Of a DNA stretch of 64,000 nucleotides, positions 33,000 to 42,057 are shown piece after piece. The DNA is from Leisingera sp. M658 (lineage in GTDB: Bacteria > Pseudomonadota > Alphaproteobacteria > Rhodobacterales > Rhodobacteraceae). A program made the translations under genes and the position numbers. Where the stretch lies: positions 1,194,501 through 1,258,500 of the forward strand of contig NZ_CP083546.1 of assembly GCF_025144145.1 (NCBI RefSeq), in the 5' to 3' direction. Position 1 is the stretch's first letter; the number at the start of each line of letters is the position of its first letter. The notes beneath the pieces were generated by a model that searched no databases, was not told the DNA's origin, and saw nothing but the letters and a program-made list of their open reading frames with translations.

Positions 33000-34724
33000 T
33001 TATGATGAGACCTGTTCCCGCAGGATAGACGCGGTAAGCGAGCACATCAGATAAATACCGGAAAAGATCAGGAAAGCCAAAACGGTATTCTCGAACTTGC
33101 GCGGATAAGACGGTTCCTGGCTGGGAACAGGCTCCACCGCGGTGGTCAGATAGCGGACCTGGCGATTGGCCTCCAGACGGGTGGTTTCCACTTGCTGCAA
33201 GGCCGATTGCAGCATCAGATCGCGGGTCGCCAGATCGGCCTGGGCCATCTGAATCTGGATCCGCAGATTGGCCAGCGAGTTTTCGCCGGCCGAGGCGTCG
33301 ACCATCCGGTTGTTGAGGCTTGCGATCACTGCTTGCAGCCGCCGGATGTCGGCCTCGGCGCCGGACACCTTTGCCCGGTTGGGCCGGGCATTGTCCTGAA
33401 GGGCGGCCAGTTCCAGCCGTTTTTCCTCCAGCTGGATTTCAAAGGTGCTGATCTGCTGGCGCAGCGATACCACCACCCCTTCGGGGTCCAGAACCGAACC
33501 TTGCTGCTGCAGCAGCACAAGCTGTTCCTGCGCTGCCCGGCGCTGGCCTTCGGCGTCTGACAGGGCGGATGCGGCTTCCGACATCTGGTCGGCACGCTTT
33601 TGCTGCGACAGGTTGTTCACCTTCTCCTGCGCATAGGAAATCAGCTTGCTCGAAAACTCTGCCGCGGCTTCGGGATCGGCGGCAGAGACTTCCATCCGCA
33701 CCACGCCCTCGGTCGGGTCATAGCCGATCTTCACGTTGCGGCTGTAGGTGGCATAGGCTTCCTCGTTTGTCGGGTCGCTCTGCAGCCGCTGGATCGGGTC
33801 CAGCCAGGCTTGGGTGAAATGCGCCTTGAAACCTGCCTCGCGGTCCAGCCGCAGCATCGCCTCCTTGGACATCAGGTAGCTTTGCACTGCAATCGAGTCC
33901 TGGCTGGTGGCGAACTGAGTGCCCGACAGCAAGCCGCCGACACCGCCGCCCGCGCTGTCGGCCTTAAGCACCAGGAACTCGGATTTGGAGGAATACATCG
34001 GCGTCGCCACCGAATAGAAGTAAAACCCCGCGGCCAGTGTCGGCAGCAGCACGAAAAAGGCCAGCCGGGCTGCCAGCAAGGTCAGTTTGCGGCGGCGGCG
34101 GCGGGCGATATCGCGCTGGATTTCCTGGATTTCACGGGTGCGCCGCTCTGCCGGGCTCAGCTCGGTCGAGGGCAGGGTGGTTTTGCCCGCGGGCACTGTT
34201 TGCGGCAGCTGGACCGAACCGGGTGCAGGCGGGGTGCCTGCGGGCTGCGCCTTGTTTTGCGGCACCACCAGTTCCAGCATATTGGCGCGCTTGAACGGGT
34301 CGATGCCGCGTTCGCGCAGCATCTGCACGGCTTCAAAATCCGAGGTAGGGGCAAGATTGTGTTTCTGCGCCATCCGGCGGGCCAGGCGCAATTGACGGCC
34401 GGTCAGGCCTTCGTGGCGGATCGCATTGATATCGGTTTCCTGCTGGGTCTCGCGGGCCGAGCTGACCATGCCGGACAGCGGCGCGGCGCGGGTCTGCGTT
34501 TCAGCCGGATGTGCTGCGCCCGGATTTGCCGGGGCTGCCTGGGCTGCCGATGCTGCTGCAGGCGCCGCGGGCCGGGCGGCAGCGGCTGTTCGGGGCTGGG
34601 AATGCCCGGCCGCCGGGCTTGCAGCTGCGCCGGCCGCCTGAGGCTGATCCCCGGCGCCGCTGGCTCCGGCTGCAGCGGGACTGCGGCGGATGCGGAACTT
34701 TTTAGCTCTCGGTTTCGTAGTCAT
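33000..34724 (-). CDS. Capsule polysaccharide export inner-membrane protein (KpsE/CtrB-like)
   Basis: A 574-residue polysaccharide co-polymerase-like protein that would bridge an ABC exporter to the outer membrane. Layout: an Ala/Pro-rich N-terminal tail (to about 100), a conserved LTGRQLRLARRMAQKHNL region, the first transmembrane segment near 225-245 (LAFFVLLPTLAAGFYFY), a large periplasmic domain with long coiled coil (about 390-520), and the second transmembrane segment near the C-terminus (NTVLAFLIFSGIYLMCSL). The start overlaps the ATPase gene by 23 bases. It is longer than E. coli KpsE (382 aa) because of the N-terminal extension. Confidence 0.85.
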   Translation of the reverse strand: MTTKPRAKKFRIRRSPAAAGASGAGDQPQAAGAAASPAAGHSQPRTAAAARPAAPAAASAAQAAPANPGAAHPAETQTRAAPLSGMVSSARETQQETDINAIRHEGLTGRQLRLARRMAQKHNLAPTSDFEAVQMLRERGIDPFKRANMLELVVPQNKAQPAGTPPAPGSVQLPQTVPAGKTTLPSTELSPAERRTREIQEIQRDIARRRRRKLTLLAARLAFFVLLPTLAAGFYFYSVATPMYSSKSEFLVLKADSAGGGVGGLLSGTQFATSQDSIAVQSYLMSKEAMLRLDREAGFKAHFTQAWLDPIQRLQSDPTNEEAYATYSRNVKIGYDPTEGVVRMEVSAADPEAAAEFSSKLISYAQEKVNNLSQQKRADQMSEAASALSDAEGQRRAAQEQLVLLQQQGSVLDPEGVVVSLRQQISTFEIQLEEKRLELAALQDNARPNRAKVSGAEADIRRLQAVIASLNNRMVDASAGENSLANLRIQIQMAQADLATRDLMLQSALQQVETTRLEANRQVRYLTTAVEPVPSQEPSYPRKFENTVLAFLIFSGIYLMCSLTASILREQVSS

Positions 34725-35361
34725 AGAGCTGTTTCGCTTCTTCCAAAGTGTCAAAAATGTGCAACTGGCCCTGCAGCAGGACCGCAGCTGAACGGGCAAA
34801 TTTCTCCAGCGTCTTGGCTTGGTGGGAGACGATGATGATTGTGGTTGTCTCCAGCCGCTCCTGCAGGATTTCGCCGGCCTTGCGGTTGAACTCCACATCC
34901 GTGGTGCTGGGCATGCCTTCATCGATCAAGTAGATGTCAAAGTCCAGCGCCAGCATCAGCGAGAAGCTGAACCGTGCCCGCATCCCCGAAGAATAAGTGC
35001 CGATCGGCTGGTCGAAATATTCGCCCAGACCGCACAGCCAGCGGCAATAGGCCTCCACATAGTCGGGATCCAGGCCATACAGTTTGGCGATGTAGCGGCA
35101 GTTTTCCATTGCGGACAGGCGGCTGATCACCCCGCCCATGAATCCCAGCGGAAAGGAAATCTTGCAATTGCGGCGGATCTCACCCTCATCCGGTTTTTCC
35201 AGGCCGGCCATCATGTTGATCAGCGTAGTCTTGCCGGTGCCGTTCGGAGCCAGCACGCCCAGCGATTTGCCCGGCTCGACGCGGAACGACACGCGGTCAA
35301 GGATCACCTTGCGCTGGGTCCCTGTCCAGAAGGACTTGCTGACGTTTTCAAACTCAAGCAT
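34702..35361 (-). CDS. Capsule ABC transporter ATP-binding protein (KpsT-like)
   Basis: A 219-residue ABC ATPase of the polysaccharide-export (KpsT/CtrD) type. Walker A is LAPNGTGKTT (about 37-46, with Ala for the usual Gly), the signature is YSSGMRARFSFSLML, Walker B is FDIYLIDEGM, and the switch is IIIVSHQ. The ATG at 35361 starts at MLEFENVSKSF; an upstream GTG/ATG extension is possible. It is first in the operon kpsT-kpsE-kdsA-phosphohexomutase. No KpsM permease gene adjoins it. Confidence 0.88.
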   Translation of the reverse strand: MLEFENVSKSFWTGTQRKVILDRVSFRVEPGKSLGVLAPNGTGKTTLINMMAGLEKPDEGEIRRNCKISFPLGFMGGVISRLSAMENCRYIAKLYGLDPDYVEAYCRWLCGLGEYFDQPIGTYSSGMRARFSFSLMLALDFDIYLIDEGMPSTTDVEFNRKAGEILQERLETTTIIIVSHQAKTLEKFARSAAVLLQGQLHIFDTLEEAKQLYDYETES

Positions 35362-35603
35362 TGCTGGTTCCGGTGCTGCTCGTGCGGCCCTCTTGCGGGC
35401 TCTGTCTGCCTCGTGTTCACAATGGCGCACTGACGCGCCCGTGGCTCTTTGGTATCAAAAGAGTGTTAATGGCCTACGCCGCGAATTTGGCTTTATTATG
35501 TCGAATTGTACCATAATTGATCAATGAAGTTTTAACCAATTCAGCCCCGATCCGGGGTGCGGGACGGGTTTTTTGGCGGCAGGATGGCAAGGCGGGGCGA
35601 GAG
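35362..35603. promoter_or_regulatory. Divergent promoter region between capsule operon and UDG-like gene
   Basis: 242 bases, notably AT-richer from about 35460 to 35540 (GTGTTAATGG, TTTATTATGTCG, CCATAATTGATCAATG). Both flanking genes read outward, so it must hold at least two promoters. The ATAATTGATCAAT stretch includes a short palindrome. No specific regulator site can be named. Confidence 0.4.
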
Positions 35604-35627
35604 ATGACTGTTTCCAAGGGCGGGACA

Positions 35628-36221
35628 ATGAAGTCCGGGCAGCAATTGAAGGCGGAGATTCGGGGCTGCCGGATCTGTTCGGACCGCTTTGCCGCCACCG
35701 CCACCGCGCATGAGCCGCGCCCGGTTGTGTGGTTCCGCCCCTCAGCGCGGATCCTGATTGCCGGCCAGGCGCCGGGTGCGCGGGTACATGAAAGCGGCCG
35801 GCCCTTTACTGACCCGTCCGGTGACCGGCTGCGGGCCTGGCTGGGCCTCACTGAGGCGGAATTCTATGACAAGGACCGGGTGGCGGTGGTGCCGATGGGG
35901 TTCTGTTTTCCCGGCTACAACGGCAAAAAGGCGGATCTGCCACCGCCTGCCATTTGCAGTAAAACCTGGCATGCCCAAGTGATGGCGCAGCTGCCGGATG
36001 TCCGCCTCAAGGTGCTGGTCGGCGCGCATGCGCAGCGCTATCACCTGGGGGTGAAGGGGCCGCTGACACCGCTGGTTCAGGGCTGGCGGGATCATGCGCC
36101 GCAGGTCTTCCCCTTGCCGCATCCGTCCTGGCGTAATACCGGATGGCTGAAGAAAAACCCCTGGTTCGAGGCCGAACTGCTGCCAGTGCTGCAGGCCCGG
36201 GTGAAGGAGCTGATGCGATGA
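35628..36221 (+). CDS. Uracil-DNA glycosylase superfamily protein
   Basis: A 197-residue protein of the uracil-DNA glycosylase fold, of the family found in Proteobacteria with a C-rich start (RGCRICSDRFA). The motif GQAPGARVHESGRPFTDPSGDRLRAWLGL corresponds to the catalytic water-activating loop, and PLPHPSWRNTGWLKKNPWFE to the DNA-intercalation motif. Activity on uracil is not certain for this subgroup. The ATG at 35628 has AAGGG upstream; an ATG at 35604 is an alternative. Its stop overlaps the SseB-like start (ATGA). Confidence 0.8.
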   Translation: MKSGQQLKAEIRGCRICSDRFAATATAHEPRPVVWFRPSARILIAGQAPGARVHESGRPFTDPSGDRLRAWLGLTEAEFYDKDRVAVVPMGFCFPGYNGKKADLPPPAICSKTWHAQVMAQLPDVRLKVLVGAHAQRYHLGVKGPLTPLVQGWRDHAPQVFPLPHPSWRNTGWLKKNPWFEAELLPVLQARVKELMR

Positions 36222-37009
36222 CAGAAGAAACCCCGCTGGATCTGGCCCATGCGGCGATGGAGGCGGCCCCTGCAGACGATGCTGCCCGGCTGCGGTTCTA
36301 CGAGCGGCTGGCTGACAGCGAACTGTTCCTGATGCTGACCGAAGAAGCCGCCGGCGGGCAGATCTCGCCTGAGCTGTTTGAGACACCTGAGGGTGCCTTT
36401 GTGCTGGTGTTCGACCGCGAAGAGCGCTTGGCGCAGTTTGCGGGCCGGGCGGTGCCTTATGCGGGGCTTTCCGGCCGCGTCATCACGCAGATGCTCGCCG
36501 GGCAGGGGATCGGGCTGGGCCTGAACCTGGAGGTGGCGCCCTCTGCCATTCTGATCCCTGCCGGCGCGGTCGGCTGGTTGCATCAGACCCTTGGCCACAC
36601 CCCGGACGAGGTGGAAGCCGGCATTGCGGAGTTTACGCCGCCAACCGGGTTGCCGGAGGTGCTGCTGACGTCGCTGGACGCCAAGCTGGCTACTGCCGGC
36701 GGGCTGGCGGCTGCGGCCTATCTGGCGGGGGTGCGGTATGCCGGCGGGGGGCAGGGGCATCTCCTGGGGTTTGTCGGCGCCAAGGAGGCTGCGCAACCGT
36801 CGCTGGCCAAGGCCGCGGGCGAAGCGCTGACCTTTTCCGGAATTGAGGCGGGGGCGATGGATGTGGCCTTTTTTGCGGCAGAGGATCCGGTCGCGGCCAG
36901 CCTGGCCCGGGTCGGGTTGCGGTTCGATCTGCCGCAGCCGCCGGAACCGGACGCCCTCCAGCCGGAGATCCCGGGCAGCAACCCGGACAAGCCGCCGCGG
37001 TTGGTCTGA
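36218..37009 (+). CDS. SseB family protein
   Basis: A 263-residue protein with an SseB N-terminal domain (AMEAAPADDAARLRFYERLADSELFLML, then FVLVFDREERLAQFAGRAVPYAGLSGR), normally found in enhanced-serine-sensitivity proteins of unclear function. Translation is coupled to the UDG-like gene. The C-terminal part (residues 150-263) is less conserved. No membrane segment. Confidence 0.8.
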   Translation: MTEETPLDLAHAAMEAAPADDAARLRFYERLADSELFLMLTEEAAGGQISPELFETPEGAFVLVFDREERLAQFAGRAVPYAGLSGRVITQMLAGQGIGLGLNLEVAPSAILIPAGAVGWLHQTLGHTPDEVEAGIAEFTPPTGLPEVLLTSLDAKLATAGGLAAAAYLAGVRYAGGGQGHLLGFVGAKEAAQPSLAKAAGEALTFSGIEAGAMDVAFFAAEDPVAASLARVGLRFDLPQPPEPDALQPEIPGSNPDKPPRLV

Positions 37010-37028
37010 CTGCAGCTGTCACGGTAGG

Positions 37029-37100
37029 CTCCCGCCTGCTCCGGCACATTTTGCAAATGTGCCTCACAGTTGGGCGTGGCGCTGTGCTGTGCACAGCGCG
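37029..37100 (+). repeat. Composite hairpin element, copy C
   Basis: CTCCCGCC at 37029, a perfect small stem GGCACATTT-GC-AAATGTGCC variant, anchor GTTGGGC at about 37071, and a stem GCGCTGTGC-TGT-GCACAGCGC. It lies after the SseB-like gene. Confidence 0.65.
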
Positions 37101-37204
37101 GCCCTTTCTGCTGAGAAGCGCTTACAGAGAAATTTGCCCCGTTAAGCGCTTGTTCGAGAATGTGCCAGCCCTTGACCCGGCAAAGGTTGAAAGGCTGCTT
37201 GCAA

Positions 37205-37293
37205 TCGGTGGCGCGCCGCGCGTCAGCGCGGCGCCGGGCCCAAGGCCGCAAAAGGAAGCCCAGGCATTGCCTGGGCTATCGCGGGCGCGGGAG
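37205..37293 (+). repeat. Composite hairpin element, copy C-prime (right half)
   Basis: Stem GCGCCGCGC-GTCA-GCGCGGCGC at 37213-37234, GCCGGGCCCAAGGCCG as in copy A, a third stem AGCCCAGG-CATT-GCCTGGGCT, and the terminal GCGGGCGCGGGAG. The left part is degenerate. Confidence 0.6.
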
Positions 37294-37307
37294 GGCTTGG
37301 CAGGCGG

Positions 37308-38183
37308 TTACTCCGCTGCCGGTTCCAGCTTGTCCTGGGTGCGGGTGGCGAAATCGCTTGCGTCGTGGCGCTCGTGCAGCTGCATGTGCAAATCGCCGAA
37401 TGACCGGTTCACCATGCGGCCGCGCTGCACTGCCGGGCGGGCGTCGATCGCCTTGGCCCAGCGGACCACATTGGTGTAGCTTTCCACGTCCAGGAACTCT
37501 GCCGCATCATAAAGACGGCCCAGAACCAGCTGGCCGTACCAGGACCAGATTGCCATATCGGCAATGGTGTATTCCTCACCCGCAATGTAAGTCCGCTCCG
37601 CCAGCTGCCGGTCCAGCACGTCAAGCTGGCGTTTGCTCTCCATCGCAAAGCGGTCGATCGGATACTGCCACTTTTCCGGCGCATAGGCATAGAAATGGCC
37701 AAAGCCGCCACCCAAATACGGGGCGCTGCCCATCTGCCAGAACAGCCAGCTCAGGGTCTCGGTGCGCGCAGTGCCGTCCTTGGGCAGGAATTCTCCGAAT
37801 TTCTCGGCCAGATGCATCAGGATCGAACCGCTTTCGAACACCCGCACCGGTTCATCGCCGCTGCGGTCCAGCAGCGCCGGGATCTTGGAGTTCGGGTTGA
37901 TCCCAACAAAGCCGGAACCGAACTGGTCGCCGTCGCCGATCTTGATAATCCAGGCGTCATATTCGGCGCCCGCATGGCCCTTGGCCAGAAGCTCCTCCAG
38001 CATCACTGTGACCTTTACCCCGTTCGGGGTCGCCAGAGAGTAAAGCTGCAGCGGGTGCTTGCCAGCCGGCAGTTCCTTGTCATGCGTCGCACCGGCAACG
38101 GGGCGGTTGGTGGAGGCAAACTCGCCGCCGTTTTCTTGCTCCCACTTCCAGACTTTCGGCGGGGTATAGAGGGTGTCGCTCAT
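37308..38183 (-). CDS. yghU: Glutathione S-transferase family protein, YghU-like
   Basis: A 291-residue GST with the long N-terminal extension typical of YghU, a disulfide-bond oxidoreductase that binds two glutathiones. Visible blocks are NRPVAGATHDKELPAGKHPLQLYSLATPNG with the active-site Thr/Asn region, INPNSKIPALLD, FESGSILMHLAEK, and the C-domain LSWLFWQMGSAPYLGGGFGHFYAYAPEKWQY. Single gene. Confidence 0.92.
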   Translation of the reverse strand: MSDTLYTPPKVWKWEQENGGEFASTNRPVAGATHDKELPAGKHPLQLYSLATPNGVKVTVMLEELLAKGHAGAEYDAWIIKIGDGDQFGSGFVGINPNSKIPALLDRSGDEPVRVFESGSILMHLAEKFGEFLPKDGTARTETLSWLFWQMGSAPYLGGGFGHFYAYAPEKWQYPIDRFAMESKRQLDVLDRQLAERTYIAGEEYTIADMAIWSWYGQLVLGRLYDAAEFLDVESYTNVVRWAKAIDARPAVQRGRMVNRSFGDLHMQLHERHDASDFATRTQDKLEPAAE

Positions 38184-38455
38184 CTGTCGGGCCTTGCTTT
38201 GATTGTTTCCGTTTTGCGGTCAATCGCACGCGCTGCGGCAATTGGCTGTGGCAGAGATAAGAGGGGATTTGGAAATTCCAATGACTGGAAGGTACGGAGG
38301 CGGAAATTTTACAAAATGCTCACGGGGTCTCGTCTGTGCACACAGCCGCGTGAACCCCCCTTCGCATTTGCGCCGGGACCTATAGTGTCTGACACGAAGC
38401 CGGTTAAGATGCCGGTGCCCGAATTGAAGCGATCACCGATGAAAGGGATGATTTC

Positions 38456-38974
38456 ATGAAGCGTTTTGCATTTGCTGCCGTGGCAGCGCTGTCCTTTGCC
38501 CTGCCGGCCTTTGCAGGCGAGCAATATGTCGATGGAACCGGATTTGCCGTCTCCGGCTATGACGTGGTGGCCTACCGCAGCCTGGACATGAACCCGGTGG
38601 GCACCGCGCAGCCTGAACCGGTCCGGGGGCACGCGGATTTTACAGCCGAACACAACGGCGCGACCTGGGCGTTTTCAACCGCGGCCAACCGCGACGCGTT
38701 TTTGGAAAATCCGGCCCATTATGCGCCGCAATATGACGGCCACTGCGCCTATGGTGTGTCGCGCGGCGGTAAAGTGCCCGCTAATCCGAACCTGTGGCGC
38801 ATTGTGGATGACAAGCTGTATCTGAACATCACTGACGTTGTCGTCGGTTTCTGGGAAGAGGACATTCCGGAAAACATCAACCTGGCCGAAGGCAACTGGC
38901 CGGGGATTGAGCCGGACGCGGCCTCGGGCAGTGTGATCCCGAAATTCACCTCCGAAGGTCCGGTGGCAAACTGA
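38456..38974 (+). CDS. Secreted YHS domain protein
   Basis: A 172-residue periplasmic protein with a clear Sec signal (MKRFAFAAVAALSFALPAFA, cleavage before GEQY). The YHS domain (residues 30-105: FAVSGYDVVAYRSLD, FTAEHNGATWAFSTAANRDAFLENPAHYAPQYDGHCAYGVS) is often linked to copper or metal handling. RIVDDKLYLN and a conserved GFWEEDIPENINLAEGNWP end follow. No partner gene adjoins. Confidence 0.85.
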   Translation: MKRFAFAAVAALSFALPAFAGEQYVDGTGFAVSGYDVVAYRSLDMNPVGTAQPEPVRGHADFTAEHNGATWAFSTAANRDAFLENPAHYAPQYDGHCAYGVSRGGKVPANPNLWRIVDDKLYLNITDVVVGFWEEDIPENINLAEGNWPGIEPDAASGSVIPKFTSEGPVAN

Positions 38975-39042
38975 TTTAGCGCTCAGTTACCCGGTGCCCT
39001 GCTCCTGAGCCGTCTACCGGGCAAACGGACCGCAGAAATGAA

Positions 39043-39068
39043 AAACCCGCGCGGCAAGGCGCGGGTTT
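39043..39068. terminator. Bidirectional terminator between YHS and gcrA genes
   Basis: AAACCCGCGC-6 bases-GCGCGGGTTT in a convergent gap; A/T-rich arms let it work in both directions. Confidence 0.75.
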
Positions 39069-39116
39069 GATTTGATGCAGAAGCGTTCGCGCAGGCAGCG
39101 AGTGCTTGCCCGATCC

Positions 39117-39716
39117 TCAGCGGCGGCGGTCGCGGCGCGAGGACATCGGCTGGAACGCCACGCCCACATGCGCTTCGCAATAGGGTTTGCCTTGCTGGGA
39201 AGGCAGGCCGCAGAACCAGAAATCCTCGGTCGCGGGATCGCCCACCGGCCATTTGCAGGTGCGTTCGGTCAGATCCATCAGGCTCAGCTTCTTGGCCTTC
39301 TTTTCGATCTCGTTGACCTTGGCCAGTGCTTCGGGGCTGATTTCATTGGCCGAAGGCTGCGGCGGCAATGGCTGGCCGGCCGGGATGATCTGGCGGCGTG
39401 CAGGCGTCGCGGGCCGGGCTTCGGCTGCCGCGGGCTGGACCGCTGCGGGGCGGGCCGGCTCGGTCTTGGGCTGCGGCTTGGGTTTGGCTGCGGCCGCAGG
39501 TTTCGGTGCCGCAGCGGCGGGGGCTGCTGCGGGCTTTTCCTTGGGCTCGGCGGCCTTGGTTGTGCCGCTGTTGCGGTTGGACAGGCCGAGGCGGTGCACC
39601 TTGCCGATCACCGCGTTGCGGGTGACGCCGCCCAGTTCTTTGGCGATCTGGCTGGCCGACTGACCCTCGCCCCACATTTTCTTGAGCAGTTCGACGCGCT
39701 CGTCTGTCCAGGACAT
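39117..39716 (-). CDS. gcrA: GcrA cell cycle regulator
   Basis: A 199-residue alphaproteobacterial regulator that binds RNA polymerase sigma70 and CcrM-methylated GANTC promoters. The N-terminal helix-turn-helix (MSWTDERVELLKKMWGEGQSASQIAKELGGVTRNAVIGKVHRLGLSNR) and the C-terminal sigma-interaction domain with CKWPVGDPATEDFWFCGLP and KPYCEAHVGVAFQP are both present. A long Ala/Pro/Lys-rich linker joins them. The ATG at 39716 is set by MSWTDERV. Confidence 0.95.
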   Translation of the reverse strand: MSWTDERVELLKKMWGEGQSASQIAKELGGVTRNAVIGKVHRLGLSNRNSGTTKAAEPKEKPAAAPAAAAPKPAAAAKPKPQPKTEPARPAAVQPAAAEARPATPARRQIIPAGQPLPPQPSANEISPEALAKVNEIEKKAKKLSLMDLTERTCKWPVGDPATEDFWFCGLPSQQGKPYCEAHVGVAFQPMSSRRDRRR

Positions 39717-39876
39717 CTGTTGCCTTTCCAAGCTAATAGCGGCCCCAGGGATTCTGCGGCCGCCATCATATTCCGTGTGATCGCCCTATTCTAATCACTG
39801 CTGGCGGAGTTACAAGGCATCTTGCGCCCCTTGCCGCAGCCGTTATGCAGGCAAAGCAGCGAAAAACGGGGGCAGC

Positions 39877-40689
39877 ATGGCGGATCAGGGGTATCAGGTT
39901 GAATTGGGCGCACGCCGGTTCGGGCGGGTGAACTGGCTGGGGCTTAAGGCGCTGGCCTGGCGCGAGGTGAAGCGGTTTCTGGCGGTCTGGACCCAGACTC
40001 TGCTGGCGCCGCTGATGACCGCGGCGCTGTTTCTGATGATCTTCAACATTGCCATCGGCCCTCAGCGCGGTGATGTGATGGGGGTGCCGTTCCTGACCTT
40101 CCTGGCGCCGGGCATCATGATGATGACGGTGATTCAGAACGCTTTTGCAAACACGTCCTCTTCCATCGTGATTGCCAAGGTGCAGGGTAACATTGTCGAC
40201 ACGCTGATGCCGCCCTTGTCAGGGCTGGAGATCCTGCTGGGCTATTTGGCCGGGGCGGTGGCGCGCGGCACGCTGGTGGCGCTGGCCATCGGGCTGGGGC
40301 TGATGGCAGTGCTGCAGATCGTGCCGGCGCATCCGCTGACAGCGCTGGTGTTCATCGTGCTGGGTGCGGCGTTTCTGGGCGGCTTGGGCATCGTTGCGGG
40401 CGTCTTTGCTGACAAATTCGATCAGATGGCGGCGATCACCAATTTCATCGTCACTCCGCTCGCCTTTCTGTCGGGCACCTTCTATTCGGTTGAGGCATTG
40501 CCGCCGGTTCTGAAGGTGATTTCGCATCTGAACCCGGTCTTCTACCTGATCGACGGCGTGCGATTCGGGGTGATCGGCACCTCCGACAGTCCGCCGCTGC
40601 TGGGGCTGGCGGTTTGCAGCGGTGCCACCTTTGTGGTGTGCCTGTTGGCCTGGGCCATGCTGCGCTCCGGCTACCGGCTGAAACCCTGA
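39877..40689 (+). CDS. ABC-2 type transporter permease (YadH/NodJ-like)
   Basis: A 270-residue inner-membrane permease with six predicted helices and the ABC-2 signature around FLAPGIMMMTVIQNAFANTSSSIVIAKVQGNIVDTLMPPLSGLEILLGYL. Its usual partner is an adjacent ATPase gene, which is absent here. The upstream neighbour is gcrA on the other strand and the MFS gene converges on it. The substrate may be a lipid, polysaccharide or drug. A partner elsewhere is required. Confidence 0.85.
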   Translation: MADQGYQVELGARRFGRVNWLGLKALAWREVKRFLAVWTQTLLAPLMTAALFLMIFNIAIGPQRGDVMGVPFLTFLAPGIMMMTVIQNAFANTSSSIVIAKVQGNIVDTLMPPLSGLEILLGYLAGAVARGTLVALAIGLGLMAVLQIVPAHPLTALVFIVLGAAFLGGLGIVAGVFADKFDQMAAITNFIVTPLAFLSGTFYSVEALPPVLKVISHLNPVFYLIDGVRFGVIGTSDSPPLLGLAVCSGATFVVCLLAWAMLRSGYRLKP

Positions 40690-40694
40690 CGCTG

Positions 40695-41933
40695 CTATTC
40701 TGCCGGAACCGGATCTTCGCCTGACGGCTGAACTTGTTTCCTGCGTCCAAGCCGCGGGTGCAGGTTTCCGGCCAGCAGTACCGCCCCCGCGGTGGCTGCC
40801 GCACCTGCCGCAAAAATCCCCGCAACCGGCGCAGCCAGCAGAACCAGCCAGGCAACGCCAGGGGTCAGAATGCCGGAAATGTCGCGGTAGCTGGAGTAAA
40901 CCGCCGACATCTCAGTGCGCTCGGATGGTTTCACCGCCATCAGAAACGGCAGACCCGCACAGATATCCAACAGGATCAGTGCGGCCGAACCAGCCACCAG
41001 CAAGGTGATCGACACAGCAGGCCAGCCCTGGGCAACACATGCGGCGCCAAAACAGGCGGTTACCCCCAAAAAGCCGGCCTGCACCGCAAGCCGGATCGAA
41101 TGCTGTTGCACCCAGCGCTGCAGCAGCGGTGCGCCGAACAGGGCGGCATTGGTAACGGACAGCAAGATACCGCCCAGCTCCTCGCCCAGGCCCTTTTCGA
41201 TGGCAAAGATCGGCAGGTAGACCACATAGATCCACCACCCGGCCGAGCGGATCACCGCAAACAGCCAGCCAGCGACCAAACGCGGCTGTGCCAGAAAACG
41301 CGGCACGTAGGTCAAGGGATTAGAGGCCGGGCCGCGGGCGCGGGCGATCTGCTTGCCGTTGCCCATGCGCATCCACCAGAAGGCCGCCAGCATCACCAGT
41401 GCCGCAGCGCCAGAGATCAGAAACGGGGCGGGCGCCCAGACCTCCAGCAGCAGCACGCCCGCCACTGGCCCGGCGGTCCAGCCAAGGGCCGAATAGAACA
41501 TCCGCGAGGTTTCGCATTGCCCGAGTTCCATCCGGGAGATGTAGTCCAGCACATAAGCGTTGAAGCAGATGAAAGTGGTCACCGCCGCCACTGTGTTCAG
41601 TGCAAGGGCAGCAAGCACCGAAACCGGGCTGCCCTCGATGGCAAAGCCGGCAGAGGCAACAAACATCAGCGCCCCAAGCGAATAGGCCCAGCGGCGCGGC
41701 ACCGCCTGGATCAGGGCAGGGACCATCAGCCCGGCCAGCAGCGATAGGATGCCGACCGCGAAATAGGAGGCGGAAACCATCCCGGCATCACCCAATGCCC
41801 GGTACATGATCAGCGGAAAGACAGAGATCAAAGTGCCGCGCACCACGGCCTCCAGCCCGGCCAGAACGCCAAAGTCCCGCACCGAAGGCACCGGCGCATG
41901 GCGCAGCCATTCGGGAATTCGCCTCTCGTGCAT
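40695..41933 (-). CDS. MFS transporter
   Basis: A 412-residue major facilitator with about 12 transmembrane helices and a cytoplasmic N-terminus (MHERRIPEWLRH). Helix clusters such as FPLIMYRALGDAGMVSASYFAVGILSLLAGLMVPAL, the small loop YVPRFLAQPRLVAGWLFAVIRSAGWWIYVVYLPIFAIEKG and C-terminal helices are visible. Substrate cannot be named. Its stop lies five bases from that of the convergent ABC-2 permease gene. Confidence 0.8.
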   Translation of the reverse strand: MHERRIPEWLRHAPVPSVRDFGVLAGLEAVVRGTLISVFPLIMYRALGDAGMVSASYFAVGILSLLAGLMVPALIQAVPRRWAYSLGALMFVASAGFAIEGSPVSVLAALALNTVAAVTTFICFNAYVLDYISRMELGQCETSRMFYSALGWTAGPVAGVLLLEVWAPAPFLISGAAALVMLAAFWWMRMGNGKQIARARGPASNPLTYVPRFLAQPRLVAGWLFAVIRSAGWWIYVVYLPIFAIEKGLGEELGGILLSVTNAALFGAPLLQRWVQQHSIRLAVQAGFLGVTACFGAACVAQGWPAVSITLLVAGSAALILLDICAGLPFLMAVKPSERTEMSAVYSSYRDISGILTPGVAWLVLLAAPVAGIFAAGAAATAGAVLLAGNLHPRLGRRKQVQPSGEDPVPAE

Positions 41934-42057
41934 CTGCGTCCTCCTGTTCTGTCAAAGGACAGCGTGGCGCGGAAGATGCAGGGAAAATGCCGTTTTTCGA
42001 CGCAAGGGTCGCATGCGGGCCTGGCGCCGGAAATAACTTCTCGTGATGGCCGGGCGG

